Origin: an uncultured Roseiflexaceae bacterium
Lineage (GTDB): Bacteria > Chloroflexota > Chloroflexia > Chloroflexales > Roseiflexaceae
Reading direction: 5' to 3'
DNA: 64,000 nt
Assembly: GCA_937988885.1 (NCBI GenBank)
Contig: CALKHR010000109.1
Coordinates: 62,001 to 126,000, forward strand
Shown: one piece after another, positions 27,101 through 32,603 of the stretch
Position numbering within the stretch: the first letter of the stretch is position 1
How the letters are laid out: the number at the start of each line of letters is the position of its first letter
Notes under the pieces: model-generated
Databases searched by the model: none
Seen by the model: only the letters and a program-made list of their open reading frames with translations
What the model was told of the DNA's origin: nothing
Made by a program: the position numbers and the translations under genes

Positions 27101-27221
27101 AAACCAACTGCTCGCCCCCATCGGGGCGCACAAACACAATCGGCTGCTCAGAAGTCTCAGCGGCAGCGCGCAACAAATCAGCCACACTGGTGGCTAACGC
27201 AAGATCAGACAGACTAGGCAT
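15123..27221 (-). CDS. Hybrid PKS-NRPS megasynthase with C-terminal acyl-ACP-reductase-like domain
   Basis: A single 4,032-residue assembly line. Domains by residue: fatty-acyl-AMP ligase 1-550 (FSSGSTATPRG, YYHDMGL); ACP 570-640 (Ser600); KS 655-1070 (Cys818 in DTACSS, His953, His990); AT 1187-1480 (GHSVGE, Ser1271; YAFHS suggests malonyl-CoA); KR 1795-1975 (GGAGGVGG, YVAGNAYL); ACP 2055-2132 (Ser2093); condensation 2150-2570 (HHIIADG); adenylation 2585-3095 (FTSGSTGTPKG); PCP 3115-3190 (Ser3149); condensation 3208-3635 (HHIIGDG); reductase-like 3655-4032. No DH, ER, epimerase or thioesterase domain is seen. I infer that a fatty acid is loaded, extended once to a beta-hydroxyacyl chain, and joined to one adenylated acid, then handled by the last two domains. 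No phosphopantetheinyl transferase or dedicated exporter is adjacent. All active-site residues checked are intact, so the enzyme is probably functional. Confidence 0.95.
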   Translation of the reverse strand: MPSLSDLALATSVADLLRAAAETSEQPIVFVRPDGGEQLVSYAELLGAAEQVAAALREAGVAPRSTLLLACDQGPQFLPTFWGALLADVVPVPLANEAERVVAVWQALDRPAMVCDPSLLEAFGEQAPSGQAWRDGLVFCAALGDAPPLDASIAYLQFSSGSTATPRGVELTHAALLANLRQIITACSITSADVVVTWMPYYHDMGLIAMHLVPVALGLKQVSIDPLHFARRPSVWLEAASRHHGTLLTAATFALALVTQRVGSAQVAALDLSAVRMLAVGAEPVAPSICRAFVEHLAAARFDPLALIAVYGLAEACAGVTCTPLGTGLRTYSFDRAALVRGEAVVCPPGPDAIELSDVGAPLPDCEVRIVDDADVPLAPGRLGHVQIRGPQLMRGYHRAADPGAAFCDGWLRTGDLGVLLDGRLVVNGRSKEIVVVNGRKFHAPDLEELIRSVPGLELSRAAVCGSYSAATGRETVVACVPVRAGGLERLRPALHEAARRLRRAVGSPDVAIVALPARNFPRTTSGKLQRVRLRERYEAGDLDQYVLVAPPAERPAVAAALPAPADLERELRSIAARALALDAAELDPHRSLLDLGATSIQLMELLGAIGERFGREPDPAALRARPTLAALADWLRGQHPESAPAVSANPTNAPSAIVAMACRFPDADTPEQFWTNLASGRDSVRDLAIGRADGAPSPRGPGWGSMLDQVAGFDAAFFGISSEEADAMDPQQRLLLELAYEALEQAGYAGQRCRGVRIGVFVGVGEPGYQELMLEALGRGAEPSQHSAVGTMRNLAAARIAHALDLNGPAIAIDTACSSALVALHLAHASIQRGECDLALVGAANLNLTDTPLRLLQRAGALSPTGRSRAFDDSADGFAPGEGAAIVLLESLERAQAQRDPLLALVRGGAVNNDGQALSPMAPNPLRQAEVLQQAYANAGIDPASISYIEAHGTGTPIGDPIEARTLAQSYPNDGMPRFVGSVKTNVGHLLNAAGMPALIKVVLMLRHGQIPPTLHQQRPSRRFDLASAGLIINRELRPWDAPHPRRAGINSFGFGGTNVHMIVEEAPAAEAAPVSHAHVDRVQLLAISAGSLAALTGLATGIAAQQRQHRHSAADLCYSASLRAALPYRAALLLGPQSQALPAARGVPAALHDLAEALGGVPIALGHAPALRRRRVAWLFAGQGAQYPQQGRALYAAEPEFRRAFDAAAQAAGPIQGRTLQAWCFDEDVSAADLAHTAITQPLLVAFEIALAKLLLHWGVQPEALLGHSVGEIAAAHVAGALSLDDAMRLAVVRGQLLAETAPGAMLAALAPEPFVRDLVARRPGALAIAAFNSPTQLVIAGKSEAVAWAGEQLQAAGHRGVALNDRYAFHSPLMRPVAEALVEQANRLAFAEPRIPLLSTANPAWLRDAESLGAAYWGEQLVAPVQFSAALSRLRAEGFDTLIEIGPGNTLTNLVRHADAPPDEVAEALLQRGSDDAAQIRAALGRLWVQGVTFDVGALVGDESPQRVPLPPTPFDRRRHWLPEPPRPRHASDAPLHLTLDQPLVLEGQVISSAVLEPTEQGWQLVLRNVDGSAVLERSAQSVKRAVPVSLPPSIQLQQLVWHDAPLGQAGALLDEWRILPDADGHLAAELRAQLAKAGASCALIEPDFSPPTRPYGVVVLAGRSAPDAPPSLDEMFRLVRLVRTISALPPSQRPAGLWVVTTEAYATGQGNERPSPNQALVAGLAQALPDQRLGLPCFAIDLDGADDAERARLLLLELRNREGEAVTAWRAGRRLQRALQAVAPPSERLRLMPGEVVLIVGGAGGVGGALARALAPQRPRLVLLGRSALGAPQEALLAELRGLGAQAQYRQLDCTDAAALDAVLPVLIAEFGAIGGVIQAAGAVELGSLDVKDDARIAALLAPKVQGTWLLVRALERLGQRPRFFLTCSSIASSLPGLGGGLAEYVAGNAYLDTLAASERRAGRPMTALGWLAWQGVGMAAHPAIVARLAEMDIAPLAPADAAQALVNVLGYPAAHVVLTGQPSSVKTNAPLPQLNRPSAELTKDQITPVDLSYAEVAQFVRELLAQALRCPPERIALDTPFLAMGLDSLQAVDLVRRLERQLGRTLPLTLFFEFQTVDALVGYLTQQSAAPSADAPEPQIEAAPAVPFPLAPAQLAFYASQQLYPELPAFTFLRQRVSGPLDTALLRRALEILVARHEMLRAQFAPLAPEQTAPEQHILPADALLAEQWLVLRDTPAEAEALQRELLAQPFDLHRAPLFRVMVAPSPLGGWEVLWSLHHIIADGWSIGVLASELWQVYTHLAQGRSPLLQPAAQFREYVSLREDAAQQQLAEQHRAWWAEQFGKHGAALGWTLPQDGDGQSDGEVRVIHCDFDAATSARLRERAAEAGVSLFHWLLAAYARCLAEWSAAEAVAINVAEHGRAVRLPAIERMVGCCADQLPLLIEMPQHEALAMLAARVRDGWLDVQRHNAVSALDLARLRPAQRGTALRSVGAATFSFARFSLDELADFPLRIEELRANTGSAATRLTLVVGEYDGRLSLAWHYAPSSLREETVAQLAERYAELLTESPVVLPSSASDEPLVPHRILHFCETTPEAVAVRFAGRDLTYGELGAQSGQLAALLAQHGATFDQPIGLLTLPGIATIVGIVGILRSNATWLLLNSEYPTQRLCAMLKLAGARIVLYQQETESFARQVQAEMPDLVLLPADALPTQPSEPPLLRITPDNLAYVIFTSGSTGTPKGVPIPHRAIGNYVTWLIEQFGYTPKDRLLQAAAISFGAAVSQILGPLCSGGTVVPLPAAIVRDPDELLALVERERPTIWRSVPSLWERLLSVIERRIAAGQPAPALDELRWIGVGGEPLPPSLVRRWMDIYGERHRIANHYGPSETTINATCYVVPGRPAPEVTRIPIGTAIRNTVTLVVDEQGQPCPPGQVGELLVGGVCLSPGYLGRPDLTAERFIAPTPALAALLPPQIDRLYRTGDLVRALPDGNLEFIGRSDDQIKIRGYRVELGEIEAVLLQHPAIARAAVIAHAADDEHVELVAYLETNRPLPPDAELRRWLLQTLPQYMVPHRFLPLPLLPTTPSGKIDRQRLREWQAAPPEIAPPPADDAPTTESERLLAEVWCEVLKLPNVSRYDNFFELGGDSLLILQVLARLKARLGMPLRAAQIYQHTSLAELAAEIDRQVAAAAQAQPPIERPAVDESPFPLSPAQLGFALAEALTPDQPTTWCARLRIVGALDVTRLEQALNGVVARHGMLRTQILADQRPIMQRELASVPPLRIAVEDLSPQIAAGADASALVEARWQAERARRFALSEWPLLRLRVLSLGEREHVLLIAAHHIIGDGWSGLLFGQELLHLYDALMRRTTPELPLVRSSFREYVAALASQQDTEAAERFWRAQFAEPYRAPTQWRKPSHSTSPMVQASVLVEAETLARLRRFAAQHATTLYVLLLGLFARAVRRLAACDDVVIGTALAGRDLPLPDIERLFGCCATALPLRVRGQLGDLQSDLRQVGDAFAQAYQHALPPGQIARLLPPQTSALTVTGAQFFFTFVDLDALGPLQSDLLQVSWDDSEVQPPPAGTDLLFSARPLAEGLRLMMQGAATACDTPMLERALAELRAEIAALLGDEPPSPPPAPIVIRSEPLTLDDPGRLDAALVGYLPSFASLATLSGWPVENGAAREQWRGFLFPNRQPRWLEALETPLGRSGMVCLPWFADELVPEASERLLRDVVVGVQLASDLGARAVSLAGLIPAHCGYGYALEQALAGRAAPRITTGHATTVVAVVRTVAAALAACKRDLAALDVAVLGLGSIGSAALQVVLRLLPHPRRIVLCDRAGSRARLAVLAEALREQAGFRGEVVLAEADPLAPEVVYEAQVIVGASSAPNSLSVALLRPGTLVIDDSFPPCVESAAALRRMREQRDVLICGGGMLQCGLGQRTVFLPLRDERLQQRLLGELLPGATASCQLESLLLAHDASLPATLGLVTPEGALRYAEALERLGWGAAPLHWGGWQCDAELLERLALLGR
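15126..16259 (-). other. AAR-like (long-chain acyl-ACP reductase) domain ending the PKS-NRPS
   Basis: Residues 3655-4032 of the megasynthase match, in order, the landmarks of cyanobacterial acyl-ACP reductase: a 'VCLPWFADEL' block like SCFLPEML, 'ITTGHATTVV' like FTTGNTHTAY, a Rossmann motif VAVLGLGSIGSA (3809-3820) like VAVVGATGDIGSA, and 'ICGGGMLQCG' with Cys3938 where the enzyme has its acyl-accepting Cys in NGGVVEHC. AAR reduces acyl-ACP to an aldehyde with NADPH through a Cys-bound acyl intermediate. Here it may release the chain as an aldehyde. A general dehydrogenase Rossmann fold is the alternative. Confidence 0.7.
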
Positions 27222-27307
27222 GCTTGCATTCTTTCAAATGAGCGCGAGAACACCGTGGAGACCAACAACAAGCGTGCCGCACCAACAAGCGCAGCACGCC
27301 GCCAAAA

Positions 27308-27778
27308 CTACTCATCAAAAAACTTAATCGCGCGGATCAACTCCTCGTTGAAGCCCTTGCGTCGGTACAACTCCCGTGCTCGTGTATTGCTTCCGAACAC
27401 ATGCAGCGTCATACTCGTAGCACCGCGCGCCCGCGCCTCCTGCTCGATCGCATCGACCAACTGCCCGCCGATGCCGCGGCCCTCGGCCTCCTTGCGCACC
27501 ATCAGCGCCTCCAAGTGCGCGCTCGGCGCGTGGCTCAGCAACTCCTTACCCATGCGCGCCACCGACACACCAAGCACTTCGTTTGTCGCGTTCACCGCCA
27601 CAAACACCAACAACTCCGGCAGCGCGCCCTCGCTCCATCGTCGCACCTGCTCAGCATCGCCCTGCCACAAAAACTCGGGGCGTCGCTGCGGAGGAATCTC
27701 AAACGCCGCCAAACGAGGGAACAACGCCAAAATCTGCTCAGTATCGGCAGGCGTAGCGGCACGAATCAGGAAATCCAT
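27308..27778 (-). CDS. GNAT-family N-acetyltransferase
   Basis: The 156-residue protein is one GNAT domain: MDFLIRAATPADTEQILAL at the start, 'LEALMVRKEAEGRGIGGQLV' as the acetyl-CoA-binding motif A (Q/R-x-x-G-x-G/A form: EGRGIGG), and 'LHVFGSNTRARELYRRKGF' as motif B. It transfers an acetyl group from acetyl-CoA to an unknown amine. The gene is 86 bases upstream of the PKS-NRPS in the same direction, so cotranscription and a tailoring role are possible, but GNATs are common and this may be chance. Confidence 0.85.
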   Translation of the reverse strand: MDFLIRAATPADTEQILALFPRLAAFEIPPQRRPEFLWQGDAEQVRRWSEGALPELLVFVAVNATNEVLGVSVARMGKELLSHAPSAHLEALMVRKEAEGRGIGGQLVDAIEQEARARGATSMTLHVFGSNTRARELYRRKGFNEELIRAIKFFDE

Positions 27779-27790
27779 ACAAAACCTCGT

Positions 27791-28003
27791 CTAAAACAGA
27801 AAACCGAATACCAACATCACCGCAGCCACCACCAACATCACAGTAAACGGCTTACGCACCTTCAACCAATAACAGATCAGCAACGTAGCGCTCACCGGCA
27901 ACATCAACCACCACTTCACCACCGACAAACGCACAAACAGCAGGCACATCACCAACATCAACAACGTGCCAAAAAAACGCTCTTTGCGAGTTATATCGCG
28001 CAT
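27791..28003 (-). CDS. Small membrane protein
   Basis: Seventy residues with a charged N-terminus (MRDITRKER) and two to three hydrophobic segments (about 11-26, 30-47, 53-69). No family recognised. It ends 12 bases before the GNAT start, so the two are probably cotranscribed. Confidence 0.6.
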   Translation of the reverse strand: MRDITRKERFFGTLLMLVMCLLFVRLSVVKWWLMLPVSATLLICYWLKVRKPFTVMLVVAAVMLVFGFLF

Positions 28004-28023
28004 ATCAAGCCCCTAAATAACAG

Positions 28024-28054
28024 ATAGGCCGCGCCCTTACGAGCGTCGGCCTAT
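28024..28054 (-). terminator. Candidate terminator or attenuator hairpin
   Basis: ATAGGCCG and CGGCCTAT form an 8-bp stem between the cupredoxin gene and the small membrane protein gene. On the minus strand TCTGTTATTT follows. It may separate two transcription units. Confidence 0.4.
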
Positions 28055-28091
28055 TGTACCCTTTTTCAAGCGAATCCGGCGAGCGCAACAG

Positions 28092-28466
28092 TTAGCCCTC
28101 CACAAGCAATGTGCCCCGCATTCCCATCTGCTCGTGTCCCCCGATCGTACAGAGATACGTATACGTGCCGGGCTGCAAATCCACGCTCAACTGCGTCACG
28201 CCGCCCGCATCCAGCATCGCCGTCTGCACCTCGACGCCGGGTCCGATCAACTGAAAATCGTGAGGCGCATGGTCCCGATTACTAATCGCAATCGTCGTAG
28301 CGCCCGCGGGCAGCGTCGTCCGATTCAGCGCAAAACTGAACTCCTGCGCCACCACCTGCAACTCACCCGCCAAACCCGTATCCACATGCGGCCCCGACTC
28401 CAACTTCGCGTCACAAGCGACCAAACTCACGAAGAGCAGCGGCAACATCAACCAGCGCCACATCAT
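28092..28466 (-). CDS. Cupredoxin-like copper lipoprotein
   Basis: The start is the ATG pair at 28466/28463 (MMWRWLMLPLLFVSLVACD), a lipoprotein signal peptide with lipobox LVAC. A longer open frame exists but overlaps the upstream gene. The mature domain of about 105 residues has the plastocyanin/azurin-type type 1 copper ligands: His in 'HAPHDF', Cys in 'YLCTI', His in 'GGHEQ' and Met in 'QMGM'. It would carry electrons at the outer face of the membrane. The start overlaps the stop of the upstream membrane protein gene (ATGATGA), which indicates translational coupling. Confidence 0.85.
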   Translation of the reverse strand: MMWRWLMLPLLFVSLVACDAKLESGPHVDTGLAGELQVVAQEFSFALNRTTLPAGATTIAISNRDHAPHDFQLIGPGVEVQTAMLDAGGVTQLSVDLQPGTYTYLCTIGGHEQMGMRGTLLVEG

Positions 28467-28891
28467 TGCACCGCCCCCTGCTCCACGTTCCGCATGCGCA
28501 ACACCAGATAGAACGACAGCACAAACAACAACAGCGCATTTAACGGGTGAAACGCCGCTATAATCGACGAGACGCCCCGCAAGTACACAAACACAGGCTG
28601 GATTCCCGCCAACACCAGCAACAGCCCCGCCAACTGCTTCTCGTAGCGCGGCAGGCGAGCCACAAAGCTCAGAATCACCATCGCCAGTGGAATAATTGGG
28701 ATCGGCGAAGATAGAAAATGCCCCAAGCCAATATGCCACAACATCCACGAACCACCCGCGAACACACCAGCACCAGCTAAAAACGCCTGCGCGGCCACAC
28801 CCAATCCAAACACCCAGGCCAGCACTACAAATGCTCGACGCGAGCGGCGCGGCGCAACCTTCACAGTCTGTTCCGAAACCATCGTCTGCAT
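28463..28891 (-). CDS. Four-helix membrane protein paired with the cupredoxin
   Basis: I start at 28891 (MQTMVSEQTVKVAPRRSRRA), 6 bases after GAGGAGG; upstream codons in this frame read through repeat DNA. The 142-residue protein has four membrane segments (about 20-42, 50-72, 80-100, 108-130) and ends RMRNVEQGAVQ. No family is recognised with certainty; it resembles small membrane subunits found with copper proteins. Its stop overlaps the cupredoxin start. Confidence 0.7.
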   Translation of the reverse strand: MQTMVSEQTVKVAPRRSRRAFVVLAWVFGLGVAAQAFLAGAGVFAGGSWMLWHIGLGHFLSSPIPIIPLAMVILSFVARLPRYEKQLAGLLLVLAGIQPVFVYLRGVSSIIAAFHPLNALLLFVLSFYLVLRMRNVEQGAVQ

Positions 28892-29015
28892 TGCATCCTC
28901 CTCACAACTGGGAACTCTCTGTTCCCAACTGCTCACTTGGACGCTAGCGCAACACAAAGCTGTTTCGAGCCAGTGGGTGATAAAATGGGTGATTCCCTCA
29001 TCCAACAAGCCGCTG

Positions 29016-29187
29016 TTGGTTTGGGGAAAAAAGAAGCACAGGCAACCCCAACGCCCGTCGCTACGGGAGAACAACGTCGTGCATAACGTGTGCGCGCTCG
29101 GACAGAAATGGCGCTTCGCGCCACAACGCGCGCACTCTACCCGCTGCTCCGCAGCGCATGGCTGCGCCGCTGATGACAAGGTGACTT
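29016..29187 (+). repeat. Dispersed repeat R2, copy upstream of R1 copy B
   Basis: GTTTGGGGAAAAAAGAAGCA, then ACGCCCGTCGCTACGG, then ATGGCGCTTCGCGCCA and a CGCACTCTACCCGCTGC block. Same order of blocks as at 14.0 kb and (reversed) 9.7 kb. It runs straight into GTGAC-type units and R1. Confidence 0.65.
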
Positions 29188-29510
29188 GGTGACACAGTGA
29201 CGGGCCAGGCAAGGTGACAAGGTGACAAGGTGACCAGGTGAACAACTCAAGATCGCGCTGCTGTACACACAAACACCTAAAAAGCAGACCACACCGCCAA
29301 TTTCCGCCGAGCGTGCACCCCCACCATCACCCGCCACGTACGACAAGGCATAACCACGGGCGCATCCCACGAGGCTGCCTTCCACTTTGGGGTCCAGGGG
29401 CGATAAGCCCCTGGTCGGGGTTTCCAAAGGGCCGCGACCGGCCCTTTGGGCCTGCGCAGCAGCCTACGCCCTCGTGCGAACGCGCCTCCCCGCCGAATGG
29501 CGCATCCCAC
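29188..29510 (+). repeat. Dispersed repeat R1, copy B
   Basis: GTGACAAG-type tandem units (29188-29240) lead into GGTGAACAACTCAAGATCGC, a block with a CCAGGGGC/GCCCCTGG hairpin (29394-29414), a perfect 11-bp hairpin CCAAAGGGCCG/CGGCCCTTTGG with 4-base loop (29424-29449), and the end CGCCGAATGGCGCATCCCAC. Minus-strand frames (METPTRGLSPLDPKVEGS) recur in each copy but reflect the repeat, not a gene. Confidence 0.9.
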
Positions 29511-29557
29511 GTTCCCGTGAATTGGTAACTTGATAACGCAAATAGAGAAATCAAAAC

Positions 29558-29582
29558 CTAATCTGCGTAATCTGTGAATGAT
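29558..29582. repeat. Dispersed motif overlapping the LuxR-type gene end
   Basis: The complement of CTAATCTGCGTAATCTGTGA and following bases is a near match of 12662-12687. It encodes the last residues FTDYAD and the TAG stop of the LuxR-type gene. Confidence 0.55.
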
Positions 29583-32239
29583 AAAACTTGCGCCACCGCA
29601 TCACGGCGCGTCGTCACCCCCAACTTCCGAAACACCTGCTTCAACTGCGTCTTGACCGTATTCACCGAAACCACCAACTCCTCAGCGATCTGCGCATTCG
29701 TATACCCAGCAACCAGCAAACGCAGCACACGGCGCTCCTGCGGACTCAGCGCCGCCATCCCAACCGCCTGCTCATCCTTGCGCACCAAATCGCGCAACAC
29801 CCCCTGAGCGAAGCGCCGCAACGGCGGCTCGCGCAACAGCGGCATCGTGGCCCGCAACAGCCCCACCATCGGCTCACCGACATCGAGCAACAACTGCCGC
29901 TCCCCTGCGCCCTGAAGGCACAACAACGCCTCACGCAGCACCGCCTGGGCCTCGGAAGCACGCTGAGCCTGCCGTAGCGCCAACGCCATCAACACCCGTA
30001 TCTCAGCCAAGTTTCGCCAGTGCTCCTGCTCCTCCGCAGCCTGCGCCAACGCAGAGAGCTCAGTCAACGCCAGCGCCTCCTCACCGCGCCTTAAGCGCCA
30101 GCGCACCACCAACAGCGCCGCCTCCGCCAGCCGAGGCTGCGTAGCCACCCAGCGCTCCACCGCAGCCGAATCGCCGAGCCACAGCCGCAACTGCGCCTGA
30201 GCCATCGCCAAAACCTGTTGCGCCTGGTCAACCTGCTGCGCAGCCAACAGAGCCATCGTCTCGCTCACCCACCGCGCCGCCGCCTGTGCATCGCCCTGCC
30301 GCGCCAACACCCGCGCCAACAACCACACACTATTCGCCAACACCATCGGCTCGCCCAGTTGCTGAGCGCTCGACACCACCTGCTCGGCAGTACGTACCGT
30401 CAGCGTGCCCTGTCCCTCGGCCAGCCGCGCCAAACCCAAGCGCGCGGGCACCTCATCCGAGCGATCGCCATCCTCCAGCGCCGCCTTCAGCACCTGGCTG
30501 AACAACGCAGCCGCCTGATGATAATCGGCCTGCCGAAACGCGATATCCGCCAGCATCAGCTTACTGGCGCGCACTGCCGGACCAGAATCCACCGACTGAC
30601 TGAGCGCCAACCCTTCGAGCAGTGTTTGGCGCGCAACAGCGAGACGGCCCGCATCGAGCTCCGCGCGACCCACAAAGCCCAGGCACGCGCCGCGCCAAAA
30701 GGTCTCCGTTTCAGGCAACAGTGGCAGGGCGCGCCGCGCATACACAATCGCCTGATCCATCTGGCCAAACCACAACGCAAACAACGCCCGAGCGCCGTAC
30801 AATTGCCCCAAACGCTGCTCATCACGAACCGCGAGCCAGCCCTTCTCGGCGCAGCCAAGCAGCGTCTCGACAGTGGGCATCAGCACGCTCCGTGGCTGCG
30901 TGGAGGTGCGCAACAGCACAAAACACGCGCACAAACACAGCAACGGGCGCGGGTGCAGCATCGCAGCGGGCAACTGCCCGAACCAACGCTGCAACACATG
31001 GCTATCCACCAGATCGATCAAATGCATCGGCGCAAGAAAACGCTCCAGCAGAGACGCCGCCGCCTCCCAATCTTGCGCAGCCAGCGCAGCCTCAATCGCC
31101 TCGTGGAGCAGGCCGTGGTGCGCAAACCAAGCGCTAGCGCGGCGATAACACTCATGCAACAACTCCTGCCCCAAGCGTGCCTGCGCAATCTGACGCATCG
31201 CCTCGGCAAACAGCGCGTGGTAGCGGTACCAGCCCTGCGTACCGTCGAGCGGCATCAGGAACAGTTGCAACTGAGACAAATGCGCCAACAACACCGCACT
31301 TCCCGTTCGGCCAGTCACCGCATCGCACAGATCGGCGGTCAACCGATCGAGGATGCTGGTGCGCAGCAGAAACTCCTGGATATGGGCGGGTTGATCCTCT
31401 AACAGTTCGGTCAAGTACGCCACCAGGCTTGGCCCCGCCAACAGTTCGGGCAGCGCATCGGGTGTCGCCGAGCGCGGCAGGCCCAGCAGCGCCAAACGTA
31501 GACCAACCGCCCAACCTTCGGTGCGCTGACTCAAATGCGCAAGCACATCGGGCGGCAGCGCAAAGGGAAATATCAACTCCGCAAACGCAGCGACCTCGCT
31601 TGGCGTAAAACGCAGATCGACCACGTTCAGTTCGCACAGATCGCCACGGGCGCGCAAGCGGGCCAGCGGCAGCGGCGGCTCGTTCCTGGCGATCAACACC
31701 ATCCTCAGATTGGCGGGCAACTGCTCCAGCACAAAGGCTAGCGACTCGTGGATCTCGGGCTGCTCGATCGAATGATAATCCTCAAGCACAACCATACTTG
31801 GCTCGCGCCACTCCGCCAGATCGTTGAGCAGCAAGCGCAACACCGTCGCGATCGGCGGCGGCGCAAATGGCTGCGCAGGCCGAGCATTCAGTTGTGCCAT
31901 CGCCGTCCGCCCAAGGTCAGGGTGAAGGGACTGGAAAGCACTCAGCAGATAGCGCCAGAAACGCACCAGATCGTTATCGTCGGCATCGAGCGAAAGCCAA
32001 GCCCTGCGCACATGCTCTGGCTGTTGCCGCAACCACTGGCCCACCAGCGTTGTCTTGCCAAAGCCCGCCGGAGCGATCACCGTTGTCAGCGTGGCGTCGC
32101 GGCCCGCATCGAGTTGTGCAAGCAGCGCTGTACGCTGCACCAACCCCACACGGGGACGGGGAGGCAACAACTTGGTGCGCAGGATCAAGTCGTTTGTATC
32201 GGATACATGCAGATGCTCAGCAGAATGCACACGCGACAT
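29558..32239 (-). CDS. MalT-like LuxR-family transcriptional activator (LAL type)
   Basis: The 893-residue protein has an N-terminal ATPase with Walker A 'IAPAGFGKTTLVGQWL' (about 55-70), a winged-helix region, a long TPR-like helical sensor, and a C-terminal LuxR helix-turn-helix (LSPQERRVLRLLVAGYTNAQ, then IAEELVVSVNTVKTQL). This is the MalT layout: ligand and ATP cause multimerisation and activation of target promoters. The ligand is unknown. The ATG at 32239 directly abuts AAAGG, too close for a good site, so the GTG at 32230 may be the real start. Its stop codon and last residues lie inside a dispersed 25-bp motif. It is flanked on both sides by R1 repeats. Confidence 0.9.
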   Translation of the reverse strand: MSRVHSAEHLHVSDTNDLILRTKLLPPRPRVGLVQRTALLAQLDAGRDATLTTVIAPAGFGKTTLVGQWLRQQPEHVRRAWLSLDADDNDLVRFWRYLLSAFQSLHPDLGRTAMAQLNARPAQPFAPPPIATVLRLLLNDLAEWREPSMVVLEDYHSIEQPEIHESLAFVLEQLPANLRMVLIARNEPPLPLARLRARGDLCELNVVDLRFTPSEVAAFAELIFPFALPPDVLAHLSQRTEGWAVGLRLALLGLPRSATPDALPELLAGPSLVAYLTELLEDQPAHIQEFLLRTSILDRLTADLCDAVTGRTGSAVLLAHLSQLQLFLMPLDGTQGWYRYHALFAEAMRQIAQARLGQELLHECYRRASAWFAHHGLLHEAIEAALAAQDWEAAASLLERFLAPMHLIDLVDSHVLQRWFGQLPAAMLHPRPLLCLCACFVLLRTSTQPRSVLMPTVETLLGCAEKGWLAVRDEQRLGQLYGARALFALWFGQMDQAIVYARRALPLLPETETFWRGACLGFVGRAELDAGRLAVARQTLLEGLALSQSVDSGPAVRASKLMLADIAFRQADYHQAAALFSQVLKAALEDGDRSDEVPARLGLARLAEGQGTLTVRTAEQVVSSAQQLGEPMVLANSVWLLARVLARQGDAQAAARWVSETMALLAAQQVDQAQQVLAMAQAQLRLWLGDSAAVERWVATQPRLAEAALLVVRWRLRRGEEALALTELSALAQAAEEQEHWRNLAEIRVLMALALRQAQRASEAQAVLREALLCLQGAGERQLLLDVGEPMVGLLRATMPLLREPPLRRFAQGVLRDLVRKDEQAVGMAALSPQERRVLRLLVAGYTNAQIAEELVVSVNTVKTQLKQVFRKLGVTTRRDAVAQVLSFTDYAD

Positions 32240-32309
32240 CCTTTCGGTTCGGTATAGGAGAACAGACGAGCCAAACAGAAGGTTTGTTGCTCAAAGCCGA
32301 GGCGTACCT

Positions 32310-32603
32310 GACAAGGTGACACGGTGACTCGGTGAACAACTCAAGATCGCGCTACTGTACACACAAACACCTAAAAAGCACACCACACTGCCAATCGCCG
32401 CCGAGCGCGCCCCCACACCACCACCCGCCACGTACGACAAGGCATAACCACGGGCGCATCCCACGAGGCTGCCTTCCACTTTGGGGTCCAGGGGCGACAA
32501 ACCCCTGGTCGTGGTTTCCAAAGGGCCGCGACCGGCCCTTTGGGCCTGCGCAGCAGCCTACGCCTCGTACGAACGCGCCTCCCCGCCGAATGGCGCATCC
32601 CAC
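32310..32603 (+). repeat. Dispersed repeat R1, copy C
   Basis: Same structure as copy B from GGTGACACGGTGAC units to CGCCGAATGGCGCATCCCAC. The first hairpin loop here reads CGACAAACCCC. It is joined directly to copy D in tandem. Confidence 0.9.

Noticed and set aside
28467..28748. 94-residue N-terminal extension of the cupredoxin
   Set aside because: It overlaps the upstream membrane protein gene in another frame, while the internal start gives a perfect lipoprotein signal peptide.
29137..29427. Minus-strand protein METPTRGLSPLDP in R1 repeats (also 32291-32521 and 32558-32893)
   Set aside because: It recurs only because the repeat recurs, lacks ribosome binding sites, and changes frame at its ends between copies.
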